Below, one piece after another: positions 35,468-47,153 of a stretch of DNA of 64,000 nt. The number at the start of each line of letters is the position of its first letter. Position 1 is the first letter of the stretch. The DNA is taken from the NCBI GenBank assembly GCA_025024175.1, contig QCXZ01000053.1:8928001-8992000 (forward strand), read 5' to 3'. This stretch comes from Rhyzopertha dominica (Eukaryota; Arthropoda; Insecta; Coleoptera; Bostrichidae). Position numbers and translations under genes: made by a program. A model generated the notes under the pieces. It searched no databases. It was not told where the DNA came from and saw nothing but the letters and a program-made list of their open reading frames with translations.

Positions 35468-36100
35468 CCAAAGTTTTTTTACGGCAAGGTAGGAATCTGT
35501 ACCGGCTTTTCAAAATGAGAAATTTAAATCTTGTAGGGCGGGACGCCAACTTCAAAACGAGAAGTTAATGTTCGCGGTTTCGCAGTCTGTCNCGGTGTGG
35601 CGCTAGTTGCTATTAGGTGTTGAAATTATTTAAAAACATTGGTCTCAAATGGTTTATTGAAAGAAAACAAGAGTTTTGCGTTATTTAGGGATGTAAAAAA
35701 TAGCCACAGCCATTAAATAATACTTTTTTTGCACTCTTTTGTAGAACAAATCAATAATAAATTAAATCACTAAACTAAGGTTTGTACCAACAGGGCAGGG
35801 GATGTTTTACACAAGGTGGCTTTCGATGTGATTTATTTGGATTGATCGCCTTATAATTAAAGGTGTCTGATTTTAGCTTTTGAAAAAGACCTTGGCATTG
35901 TTTGCAAATTGTGTATAAAATAATTTTTCAAATTATTTAATAGAAAAATTATATCTTAAATCCTTACCAAAATTCAAGTGTTCGTTTCATACTATTGTAT
36001 CAGATCAAAAAAAGAACTGGCATTCACTTAGGTTGATTGGTCTAGTTTCAGTAAATATTTCTAAATTATTATTATCTCATATTCCCTTTTCAACTGTAGG
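35468..36100. other. Intergenic, unassigned
   Basis: Continues the pre-insertion THAP upstream region (CpG-containing around 35540-35620, one n at 35592), then AT-rich sequence. Confidence 0.45.
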
Positions 36101-36394
36101 TAGTTTAGGATCCCAGTTAGTTCACAACAAAGATAAAATTCTACCCTTAAATCTTTCAGGAGTTTACTTGCAATGACTGTAATGCAATTTATGTGGGACA
36201 AACTAGGAGATCTTTGATGGCTAGAGCTAAGGAATACCTTAAACAATTTCAAAAAAATAAGAACACTGATATGGTTACTACAAATCCTTCTTGGCCAACC
36301 ATTTATTGCTTAATAAGCACTATGCCAGTTTTACAGTTTTGCACAAATCACCAAAATTAAACTTTTTAGAAGTTCTAGATTTACAAAATTTTAA

Positions 36395-37555
36395 ATGACC
36401 AGTGTTACAGTTTTAAGTGAAATTCAAAATTTTAACACACCCATTTTAAATAATTTGTTCAATATCCAATCATCACTTAATCGCTTCGGCATATTTGATG
36501 CTTCGATTGATTTGTTCAAATCTTACCTCCACAATAGATTTCAATACATGGCATATAATGGATTCAAGTCCAGCGCATACAATGCTACATCTGGAGTGCC
36601 GCAAGATTCTGTTTTCGGTCCTTTGTTTTTTATACTGTTTGTTAATGACATAACCGACGTTACAGACGTCAACATTTTACTTTATGCGGATGACCTTAAA
36701 CTTTACACTACCATACATTAAAGCATCGATTGTATTCATTTACAAAATAATCTTGACATACTGAATAACTGGTGTAGATCTAACGGACTAAGCTAAGTGC
36801 ATCGTTCACATTAAAATCTGTACCTATAATATATGACTACGGTCTTGAGGGTGTTTCTCTGTCTAGACCCGATACATTCAACGATCTTGATGTAACTTTC
36901 GATAGCAAGTTATCTTTTATTCCACACATTCATAAAATGTGTCTTAATGCCAGTAAAACATATGGATTTATTTCACGTAACAATCGTGATTTCTGTTATA
37001 ACACATTAAAATTGCTTTTTTACTCATTTATTAGATCTAGATTGGAGTATGCAGCAGTTGTTTGGACCCCGTATTATATGCGACATACAAATTAAATGTT
37101 CAAAGAAAATTTCTAAAACTACTAAGTTTTAAACTCGACGGCGTCTTTCCCTCCTGAAGTGTTTGTCACAGCGATCTGCTTGAGAAACATGATATTTCGA
37201 GTCTTCAGACTAGAAGACGCTTTGGTGTTTCTATTCAAAATTGTCAACAATTTACTTGATAGTGCCGAAATTTTGGGTTCTTTAAATTTAGTTGTACCTA
37301 GAGTGTCTGCCATAACATCTCACACATTTTATCTGCCAACTGCCAGAACGAACATAAAAAAGCGTTCACCGCTATATAACATGTGTGTTCTATATAATTC
37401 CCAGGGTATAAATTTTGATCATTTTGGTGGCAGCATCACTTCTTTAAAAGATATTTTTGTATGATTAGTTTTGTCTGTACGTTTTGATTAACTTTTACCC
37501 TCCTGTTGTGTAGTTGGGTGCAAACCTGTACAACAGTGTAATTAAATAAATAAAT
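36395..37555 (+). mobile_element. 5'-truncated LINE (different family)
   Basis: RT fragment with DLFKSYLHNRFQYM, ATSGVPQDSVFGPLFF and LLYADDLKLYT (YADD intact; PQD replaces the usual PQG). The frame is broken after 36720 and resumes at 37159-37464 (NNLLDSAEILGSLN, HTFYLPTARTN). A (TAAA)n-type tail ends at about 37552. Confidence 0.88.
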
Positions 37556-37681
37556 AATGTTGGTGACTTCCTACACATGATAAATCTTAAGTCTAGATAG
37601 CTGTTTTTATTTTTTGCCTTCTATCAAAATTAATTTCTGTTTTCCCAGTTTGAATTTTTTTATAATAATTGTATATAAGGC

Positions 37682-37712
37682 ACTGACCATGGCCATTTAA
37701 GGCCGAAAGTAT
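37682..37712 (+). ncRNA. Degenerate hammerhead-like motif in Penelope tail
   Basis: CTGACCA, hairpin TGGCC/GGCC with loop ATTTAA, then GAAAG. The order matches a hammerhead core, but position 8 of CUGANGA is C instead of G, so it should be inactive. Confidence 0.35.
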
Positions 37713-38639
37713 TTAATAAAGTGGAGAAGTCATTGATTTTTGAATAATTTCTACCTAATGTTCAAAATGTAACATGTAGTTTTGAGTAAACATCTGATGT
37801 GGTTTCGGATGCTCGGAAACTACCATCAAAAATTAAAAATAAATATTATTATTGGCTTTAAATTGTTTTAATGCCATGAACACCTGAATAAGAGTCAGTA
37901 TAGAAAATATGTATATCTCTATTGAGCTATATAAAACAAGGAACAAATCAAAACGGAATGTATTACACTTTCCCATTTTGCACATTTATAATGAAATACA
38001 TTATTTAATTAACAAGAATTAGGGATGCAACGGTGCTAGACAGAAAATAAATTATTTGATCCAATACCCTACTGTCAACTATTTAAAGTGTTGGCCAAAT
38101 GAACATTTTTTTCTGTAACTCTAATCATTAAAAATACAGAAAACCTTTTTATACAAAGGGCTTTTGCAATTATCAGTACTACAATCTAAAAACATTTTCA
38201 AGAGATACCAGGCTGCCAGTTGTACCACNAATGCATGCTTACTTTGCTTTCTTAACTGGAATGCNTAATTTTTTGTTATACCTTTGTATTATGTATTGAA
38301 TGTAATTTTCCAATAAATAAACACAAAAAAACTAATGAGCTGGCTAATTGTCAGGAATCGACAAGGCCATTAAAGCAATTAAAAAATGTCTGACACAAGT
38401 TAAAACAAAATTTTGAAAGAGTGACTATGGGTGTGTAAACAAATAATCTGTACATACCTTTTTATGCTTTTTTTATTAAAACATAATAGGCTGTGAAAAC
38501 CTGTCATTACCGTTTGCAGGTTGACACATTTCTCGTGTCAGTTTGAGCTATTTCAAAACTCACATAATTTCTTGATTGACATCAAGTAATTGGCGAATTT
38601 CACATGGAACAAGTTTTACCAGGAAAATGTTTCACTGTA

Positions 38640-39410
38640 AAAAACTGTGAAATTTGGATCCCACGACAAACAGTGTATGATATTATTAGAAGAGCATGCA
38701 AAGGAAAATAGTTGAATAGAGCGCCAAAATGACTGAAAACAAAAAAAAGAAGCTGGCGCGTCAGAAGCTGTTGGTAAGGTCGAACAGTTATTAAGAAAAC
38801 TGGGTCGAAAATTTAAAATATCACATTCATATGTGAGAAATATTCTTAAAAGCAAAAAAAGGGGCTCCTAAAAAACGAAAATCTGCACTCAAATATAGTC
38901 AAAACCAATTAGAGGAGCAAAGAAGTAAACTGTGAAAATTGTGTGAAACTCACTTGAAACGTTCTTGCGATAATTTTATCATCGATGATGAGTCTTACTT
39001 CACACTAGATGACAGTGATGCAGCAGGAAACAAAACCTAGTGTCAAGTTTCAAAAAAAGGTTTTGGTTTGGTTAGCATTCAGTTCAATATATAGTGCCTT
39101 CAGGACTAAGTATCAATCAAAATGTGTTTGCCAATGAATGCATTAGAAAAAGACTAGTTACCTTCATCAAAAAATTTCATGACGGCAAATATATTTTTGG
39201 CCAGACATGGCAACAGTTCATTATGGCACTCAAAAAACTGATACTGATTGAAAGATTTTGGGCCCTACTAAAACAAAAGGTATGTCACGGAGGATAGGAA
39301 GCTAAAACAAATGAAGAACTATGGCGAAGAATTCTTAGCAAACTTTGCCAATATAAAAAAGAACATTCTGAAACATTAATGGCTACAAAAGCGAGATAAG
39401 CGGCTAATCA
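38640..39410 (+). pseudogene. Degenerate Tc1/mariner-type transposase
   Basis: Broken plus-strand frames: GAPKKRKSALKYSQNQ (linker), CDNFIIDDESYFTLDD with the first catalytic Asp in a DDES context, PSGLSINQNVFANECIRK, FIKKFHDGKYIFGQTW (Trp-rich DLASSHY equivalent damaged), ERFWALLKQKVCHGG near the third catalytic position, and a C-terminal NEELWRRILSKLCQY. Several stops and frameshifts. Confidence 0.75.
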
Positions 39411-39572
39411 TGTTTAAAATAATTAATATTTTTGTAAATGTTATTTTAATCAGTTTCATAAGCAGTAGTTTAAGGAATAAACTTATTGCATTTGTACGAA
39501 TTTTTTGTTTACACAGACTCATCTCAAGTGTCAAAATGCTCAGCGGTGTTTGGTTTAGTCAAATCAGATATG

Positions 39573-39590
39573 GTGTGTGTGTGTGTGTGT
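39573..39590. repeat. (GT)9 microsatellite
   Basis: Eighteen bases of alternating GT. Confidence 0.9.
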
Positions 39591-39662
39591 TTTCTGGTAT
39601 GCAAAACGAATTCTTGTAACCGATTACTTAGAAAACGGCAAACAATAACTAGTGGATATTAC

Positions 39663-41707
39663 CAGTGGCGGCTGGTGGCCTTTTTATCTGCGGGGGGCGC
39701 TGCTTGAATAATTGAATAAAAAATATTCCTATTTTAAATACTCCTATTTTTATTTCTTAGAAATGTCCAGTTATCATCGCCACCAAACAATAAACAAACA
39801 AAACAAAAAAACGCATTTGTCTCTTCCCATCAGCGCAACCATGAAATCTTTTTATAAACATTTTCATCAAACTTTCTGGTAAATCCTTTTCAATTTTTGG
39901 TAACTGGGTTGTACTTGATTTAAATTTAATACAGGCACAGGGAGTTTCGTTTTCCTTAATGTTTACTTTGTCCGCCAAACTCAGAGAACTGAAGTTTAAT
40001 TTAATTAAATCACACACCCTCATTTTTTGTCTTGAACACAATTTTCCACAAAAAACCACCTGTTCGTACGCTTAATATCCGCTCATATTCAGGTGCATTA
40101 TTTGCAGGAATGCATGCTCCTGTCTCGGGCTGAACGAACTAAGCCCGAAATCCACTTAGAATCGTGTGTCGACGCGTGCTATTTCCATCGCATTAGCATC
40201 AAAATGCTTTGAAATTGGGTATTTGCCATGTATTTATATTTTATTAAATTGCATATTAATAGGTAACATCTAATCAACAAAACTGCTATGAAAGCTTATA
40301 AATTCGAAAAAATGCATCGTAAGGTGTATTTTTAATATTACAAATGTGAATATTTAAAGGGACCGCCAAAACCCGAACACATTGGCCGTGACGTCAGGTG
40401 TCTTGTAAATGGCCACTTGTTTACATCTGGGGTCAGCGCGTCACGCGTCAGCCTCAGCCCGTCAATTTATCANTTTGTTGTTTGCGTCCATTTTGTGACA
40501 AGCAAATTAAAATACGCCAAGAAAAAGTGAAACACTTATGAGTTATGACTTCTGAAGGCATATTCATTGCTATGGAATTTGTGTACAGCGACGAGCGGTT
40601 CAACGCGACGGAGATGAGGAACGTAAAAGCAACTGCATAAGTGAACTTTTTATCAAATTAACGTAGCATTGATAATTTAATCACAGTGGGTTGTTGGAAA
40701 TATACTATTTGTAAATATAAAAATGTAAGAATCAAAAATGTACCCCAAACTTGTCATTTACTTTAGAGGTCAGAATAAATATAAATTGCCATTTATTTTC
40801 GGGGCTGTTGCGGCTCGTTTCCGGTCTGGTTAACAGTCCAATATATGGGAAACAAAAGTATTTCTTTATTATAACATTTCCCTCTATCAACTTAAAACGC
40901 ATATAATTTTCCATATCCTCTTTAAGCTATAACAAAATGGAAACTGAATGGTAAACACCTATAACCCCAAAAAGAATAATAAAACTTACATTAAGAACAG
41001 ATGATCTTCAGAACAGAGAAACAAATTTTTCGATTTCGGCATATCAGGTCTAGGGACGTTAAACAACTTTTTCATACCATACAAAATTATTTTGTTAGCT
41101 GTACTGACTGAAATACTTTTATAACCATGTACAAAACAACACTTGTTTTGTTTTCCATACGTAATAGATGCTTGTAAAACTACACAAATCACTTTTTGGT
41201 GCGACCTCTTACACCGTCCTTTCAATAAACACCACACAAAAGCTTTTCCAATACAAAACTGATACTACACTATTAAACAGCACGCTCCTCGGTGATGTTT
41301 ACATGACACTTGACGTCACGAGTTGAATAACCTCGGATAGAAGCGTTTTGGCGGTGACTCCTAACATTCGAATTTCAGACCTGAAATTCTCTACCTACAA
41401 ATATTTTTTTTGTTTTTTTTTAACATGTCGTACGATATATATGCACTTCAAGATTCATTTTACATAATTTTAAAAAAATAGTGATAATACCCAATTACAG
41501 GAATCAGCCCGCCTGGCAGCCGGCAAGCTGGCTTGCAGCTTCCCGCAGTGCAGGCGCTGAACGCAAATTTACATAAGATTGTAAATTAAATAACTAATAA
41601 TGGGTATATTAGATCATTAGATGTAAATGTAAATAAATGTTTTAAATTAATTGAATTTGATGTACCTAGTCATTTTGCGTAGGGAGGGCGGCACCTCGCC
41701 GCCACTG
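39663..41707. mobile_element. hAT element with perfect target duplication
   Basis: TIRs CAGTGGCGGC and GCCGCCACTG, flanked by the perfect 8-bp duplication GATATTAC (39655-39662, 41708-41715). About 760 bp once the nested element is subtracted. The minus-strand frame at 39757-40059 (RVCDLIKLNFSSLSLADKVN) may be an old hAT coding piece; I do not recognise a domain. Confidence 0.88.
40213..41496 (-). mobile_element. DNA transposon, long copy (AATTGGGTATT family) with fossil THAP exons
   Basis: Ends AATTGGGTATT and AATACCCAATT. Minus-strand exon about 41000-41180 reads CCFVHGYKSI, LFNVPRPDMPKSKNLF, LCSEDHL, a THAP finger with the second Cys of the C2CH set changed to Tyr; it ends at donor AAT|GTAAGT. 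The next exon after a short intron (about 40850-40917) reads DMENYMRFKLIEGNVIIKK, the usual continuation of insect transposon THAP proteins. The short copy at 24720-25691 lacks both exons. Confidence 0.75.
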
Positions 41708-41749
41708 GATATTACCTAACCTTTATAACCAATTAGATTTATAAAAAAA

Positions 41750-41965
41750 TGCTAGACTATGGATAAACAATAAAAACTTTCACAATGAGAAAATTGAGGG
41801 ATTTGAACACCTGCCCTTTTGGCCAGATTTGGCTACCTCTAATATTCATTTATTCCCAAATCTAATAAAATTTGTGGCCTGAAAACATCATAAAGGAGTT
41901 ATAGCAATAGAAGACGGATATTTTACAAACCTTCCAGGAAAAATAACTGCATATTTAAGTTAAAA
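41750..41965 (+). pseudogene. Mariner transposase fragment
   Basis: The plus-strand reading FEHLPFWPDLATSNIHLFPN matches PPYSPDLAPSDYHLFP around the third catalytic Asp, then IEDGYFTNLPGKI resembles the C-terminus. Stops are present and no TIR is visible. Confidence 0.6.
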
Positions 41966-42191
41966 AGGTATTACAAGGACAAGGACTTTTCACCTTGTCC
42001 TTATACATTAAACTATATAAGAAACTTATATTCTACGATTTGTCACCTGTTCACTTCATATTTTTTTTATTCCAGTTTCTAAAAATAGTGGTTGTTGGTA
42101 TTGGACAACATATTTTTAGCAAATCTGCAAGGTTATGAACAGAATTACAATTATTCTTGATTCCACTAATTAGGACCCGTTGCATCCCCAA

Positions 42192-43803
42192 CTGTAATCT
42201 AAAAGTTGTATCATGTACTGGGAGATCATTGGGGGTCTACTTTCATATATTTTCACACTGCAGTAAAGATAAACTAAAAATTTCCTCAGTACTCAATGCA
42301 TCACAAATAAAAACAAATATCACAACATTTACATGTAAAAAAAAATTAGTGAATTAACATCACACACTTCACTATAAAATAGAAGTACTACCCAAAAGTT
42401 CCAGAAATAACAAATTATTAATATGAGTAGTTTACATTAAATTTTATTGCAAAGAAAACAGCAACTGAAATCTATCAAATGTTGGTTCAAGCATTTGGTG
42501 ATAAACTTTTAGCCCTACTATAAACTACTGAGTGGTTCCAATATTTTAAAGAGTTAACAGGGTTCCTCAAATTCTCTGTACGCACAAAGAGCAAAATCAT
42601 CCAAAACGTGGCTGAGGCTGCAATTAAAAATGATGGTTGACTTGATCTGACCTTGACTAAGGTCTCTATGTTCTGGAAATCACACAGTTTTCAACAAAGT
42701 TGCAGCCACCGTTGTTGGGGACCTATGTCATTTTAAACACTCGCTACTAGGTGGTTTACCGTTCAGAGTACAGATTCCCCACAGAGACTGGTGGGTGACA
42801 CTGTTAACTGTCAATAGATGGCTTAGTGTCCCCCACAATTATTATTCTAGCATTCACATCTACCTTGGCATATTAAGGGTGTCAGTCTAAGCCATATGTC
42901 AACAGTAGTTTCATTAGGTCACAACTCAAAATAAGCGGAAATAATCCAACTCACCTAGTGCAAAGTTATTTTTCTATATTCAATTTTTTTTGACAGCAAT
43001 CGTCTTTTAAAGTATTTTATTCAAATTTTGTAGAGTGGTATATGGTAGGAAGGGTAAATAATAATCAAACACTTTGATATTTTCCTAAAAATTGTTCGAT
43101 TTAGTTTGAAAAAGATATACTTGTAATGTGTTGTTAAATTTAACCATTTCAGAAAAAAATCAATTTAAATTTATCCTTGCACGCTGAAGAAATCTAATGA
43201 TTATAACAAACTTCCAACTTAGTAAGTGTATTGCACCAATTTGACAGTCTAATTCATGCTAATTAAATAAAACCCACAGAACTATATACCTAGAATTTTA
43301 CTGTAAAGATAAGATTTTGAGATAAATGATCCTCACACAACAAGGGCCTGACTATGGATAACTCGATTCAATGCTACATGCTACACAAATGGTTCTCACT
43401 AGAAGGATAGACAGAGTTTTCAAATGTCACTGGTAGATGGTGGCAATTTAAAAGGATATGATTATTACATTTTTGTCCTTTTTTTGTCATCGTATCCAGA
43501 ATGAATCACATACATTAATCATGCGATAGAAAGACATGGCACAGCCATATTTAATATAAACTTTTAATATGTTTGAGCAGTTACAACACAGAATAGGTTA
43601 GATTCTCATTTTATTTTCACCTGTTGTATTTATCTTTAAGCATTTTTGTATTTATTTTAATTTGAGATTGGCTAAATTCGTTGTTTAGCATTCAATTTTA
43701 TGAAATTCAAGGTTGCTTAGAGCAGAAAAACAAACAAATATGTGGTAGTACATAAGCTTTCTTAACTGTCATATTACAATAAACGCTCTTATTATACAGT
43801 AAT
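42192..43803. other. Intergenic, unassigned
   Basis: AT-rich intergenic sequence between transposon blocks. No feature recognised. Confidence 0.5.
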
Positions 43804-44540
43804 TACTTCCACATCCAACGGATGGGAAGTATTGTATTGCGAAAAAAATTTTCAAGAATTTTTATTTGCTCATTTCGCTTTAAAATGGTCGAAATCGCAA
43901 AATAAACAAAATTTGTGCACAAAAAAATTTCTTTGTGTGTGTAGTTTTGTTTGTATACACGATAACTTTCGAAAGACTTAATATATGAACTTAAAATTTG
44001 GCAAACGTATAAATCTCAACTACTCAAAGCGACCTATTGTTTATGGGGTAAGTAGGATATCGGTAAGGGGGCGAAATTGGGGGGTAACTACCCTTTTTGC
44101 AAATGTTTATTTTTTTATATTTTTTTTCGTTTTATTATGTGATTAGCAGTATAACTGCGGAGTATTATTCGCCTTTATAAATTTTCGGTGCAGCAAACTG
44201 TTTAGAAGATATTACCAAAAAGTGTCCACTTAAAGAAAACGGTTTTCCTAAATATCTCCAAATATATTTAATATATTCAAAAAATTAAAATGCCATCAGA
44301 TGGGAAATTAAATTTCTCACAAAAAGTGTCTTAGAAAATTTATTCAAAATTGTTGAGTTAATAATTTTCGAGTTATTTGAAAAAAACAGATTTTAAAATT
44401 TATATATTTTTGCTAATATCACGAGGACTTTGTCTTAGAAAAAATGTGTTGAGAGACAAAATGCTCAAAATCTGATTACTAATCGTACAGTATAAAAAAT
44501 AAAAACTTAAATGTCATTTTGACAATTAGATGTGGAAGTA
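43804..44540. repeat. Interspersed repeat family X, short copy
   Basis: Begins TACTTCCACATCCAACGG, ends TTAGATGTGGAAGTA; colinear with 22866-23683 apart from a deletion of about 120 bp. Same orientation. Confidence 0.8.
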
Positions 44541-45984
44541 TTGATTCAATTTGCAGCGGTTTTTTATACTTATGACCATAAACTCAGTGGTTATATTTGT
44601 AGTTCTATTACTTGAAATGAGAACAAAACCTAATGTTTANCCAGTAAACAGAAAATTGTGTCACATTGTGTCTAGCTTATTAAAAATAATAATACTTTTA
44701 ACAAATGGCATCATTTTTCAGTAATCCNTAAGAACTTGAATGCGCTGGCAAAAANAGGGTTGCTTCTGAACCATTTGTTCAGTATATTTAGTATAGTTAT
44801 TCNTAGGCCTGTTANTTATAATAATATAGAAACAATAACCATACGTAATGTTTTATTGGGTTTGCAGGCATAAGACGAAATGAAAGAGTATTGGCAATTA
44901 TTACCTTTCATGAAACAATAACCATATTAACACATAAAAAATAAGTACCTGTTGTTCCTACTATTCTTATTGCTCTTCATATTTTATTTTGTGCTATTAA
45001 TAAAATTTTGCTTTTCTATGTCAGGTTCTATTTAACTAATATGAATTAGACTCTATGATTTAGTCAAATTGTAAATATCGTGCCTTATTTGGAATGACTA
45101 GATATACCTCTGGACCAAATTTTAAGAGTAGTCCAAAGAAATGAAGTAAATGAAAATAACTTTAAAGGGCTATAACTTTCTAAGGAGATAAATTAGTCTA
45201 GGGTAAGTAGGTTTGTTTCGGCTTATTCTGACCCTAAAAGCTGCTGTTAACTAGAGATGGACACAATCAGATGATTCAAAAAAGCCGATTATACAATTAT
45301 GGATGATGTTCATAATCGAATTATTATTCGAATAATGCACAGTTTTCCGTATTCAAAGGAAATAGTATATGGTCTGCGGATATAGAAACAATAATGTAAT
45401 TAATCAAAGATATATATGCAATGGCAGTATCTTTGATTATTTACATTTTTTCTGTATTAAAAGGCTGTATGTAGCAAAAGATTAAAATTATGGATACCAT
45501 ACTTACAATTGTTTGATAAAACAATTATTTAATTTCTAATGTACTAAATTGTTATTATATTTTTATAATTACAAATAGGGTTGATTGACTTGTTCCCAAG
45601 AACAGGCCAATCAACCTTTTAACCTACCTACCTATATCTGTCATCTGAAATTTAAAAAAACGGTGTATCAGTCATCTAAAATCTAAATTCACAAACAGCT
45701 CTTGTCATGTCTTTAATTGCGATAATTTCTGCTCTCATTCTAGTGTATGAGACAAAATCAAGTCAGCTTCAATAAATCAATAATGAATGCCAAAAGTCTC
45801 TGCAAGTTGGTAGAGATAAAACTTATTTTGGCACTAGCTAGACTGTAATGCAACTGATAAATACATTAGATTGTAATAAATCATCTGCCCTGGTCAATCC
45901 ACTCTCGCCCTCATATTCCCACATATTTTTGAGGTAATATTCACTCATTCCATACATCACTAACTGGAACTAAAATTAATAATA
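44541..45984. other. Intergenic, unassigned
   Basis: AT-rich with a cluster of n bases (44640-44815) that suggests poor assembly support. A short inverted repeat, GGTTGATTGACTTGTTCC with GGCCAATCAACC, stands at 45583-45617. Confidence 0.45.
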
Positions 45985-46586
45985 CAGTACAAGCTCGATT
46001 ATCCGGATCTCACTTAAGCGGAATGCCTAATATTCAGAATAAGCGAGCTTTTCAAATACTCCGTTTTCTCCGGAACTATCTTGACTGAGCGCTCGTTTAA
46101 CCGGAATGAACTAGAATAAGCTGGTAATTTCGGGCGTTGCAGTACAGGTTGAACTGTCTGCAAAGTGCACACACATTATTTTTTGCTTGCCGGCGTGACA
46201 GCTGACAGTAAAAACTATTGAGAAAAAAAATCTCATTGCAAACAAAAGATGGTTTCTTTGAAAGATAAAATGAGGGCAGTTAGGCGTCTAGATAGTGGTG
46301 ATCTGAATAATGTGGCCAGTGATTTTGTAGTGGGTGTCAGTACTGTTGCAGACTAAAGAAAGAACTGGAAGAACTATGAAACTGCCCAAACATGACAAAG
46401 TTGATAAAAGTTTATTTATATGGTTCACACAGCAGAGACTGAGGTGTTCCATTATCGGGACCCATTTGACAGCAAAAAAAGTGAGTACATACATATATTT
46501 TTAATGCACAATTTGAATTATACGAAAAAATCGATCAACCAGTACGAGCCCGGTCTTCAATATTCCGGATAATCGAGCTTCTACTG
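45985..46586 (+). mobile_element. pogo/Tigger-like fossil
   Basis: TIRs CAGTACAAGCTCGATTATCC and GGATAATCGAGCTTCTACTG, flanked by TA on both sides. The plus-strand reading (from about 46265) gives KMRAVRRLDSGDLNNVASDF, then VGVSTVAD, the N-terminal CENP-B/pogo helix-turn-helix, then KLPKHDKVDKSLFIWFTQQR of the second HTH, with frameshifts. The catalytic domain is deleted. Confidence 0.88.
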
Positions 46587-46966
46587 TATACACTAATGTC
46601 AATTATTTAAAAGTGTTTGTTACATACAGAAGCGGATTTTGAACTAGGCACTACAAAAATGGAAAACAGCTGCATGTATTCAAATAAATCTAATTTTTGG
46701 CATAATTCGAATAATTATAGATGGGTTTTAATTCGAATTCACCCAATATTACTGTTAACGTCTGACATCCTGGGGAGGCTAGATCTATGCTGTGTTGTTT
46801 GCATTATAAGCTGAAACAGCTGTCTTACATTGCAGACGACATTGGCAGAGACTAATATTGCTATTAAGCTGAAGTAACATCAATTATTTGACAACGGACA
46901 AAGGCTGACTCCTTTGGTAGATACAAAAAAATGTTTGATGAGAATTAAGAACTTTTGGGTAGCACT

Positions 46967-47153
46967 TCATATTAAAATTAAAACAATATTGACCTTTTTC
47001 CCTTTACGAACTACCCTGGATATTTTTCTAAAAGTTTTGTTGGCGGGCAATGGCAACTCCTTAGGCTCAGGAGCTTCTATCTTTGGCATCATGACACCCG
47101 TTGGAAAAACAAAGGGTGTCTCAGCGAAATCCCTTTCCGCAGAATGACTGTGT
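46967..47153 (-). CDS. MARF1: MARF1 exon 8 (C-terminus)
   Basis: 187 nt after acceptor TTATTTCAG to TGA, reading HSHSAERDFAETPFVFPTG, then a basic NKTFRKISRVVRKGKK. A further exon cannot be excluded. Confidence 0.65.

Larger units (their letters stand above)
36101..37720 (+). mobile_element. Penelope-like element split by a LINE
   Basis: Left part (about 36150-36394): FTCNDCNAIYVGQTRRSLMAR, the GIY-YIG endonuclease core, then a frameshifted C-terminus ending LNFLEVLDLQNFK with stop. The LINE follows directly. Right part (37556-37720): a Penelope-type tail with CTGACCATGGCCATTTAAGG then CCGAAAGT, a hammerhead-like hairpin. That the two halves are one element is inferred from order and orientation. 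Confidence 0.65.
38021..42191 (+). mobile_element. Tc1/mariner-superfamily element, host of nested insertions
   Basis: Possible ends: AGGGATGCAACGG (38021-38033) and CCCGTTGCATCCCC (42177-42190), an inverted repeat of about 12 bp. No clear target duplication, so the outer limits are tentative. It holds a degenerate transposase (38640-39410) and later insertions (39663-41707). Confidence 0.5.

Noticed and set aside
42550..42680. Possible coding remnant around GTGGCTGAGGCTGC
   Set aside because: Slightly GC-rich, but no frame stays open or gives a recognisable motif.
45583..45617. Short inverted repeat as a terminator or regulatory hairpin
   Set aside because: Imperfect 12-18-bp pairing in intergenic AT-rich DNA near assembly gaps; no context supports a function.
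46914..47147. 77-codon plus-strand frame near the MARF1 3' end
   Set aside because: It mirrors MARF1 exon 8, which has an acceptor and fits the phase of exon 7.
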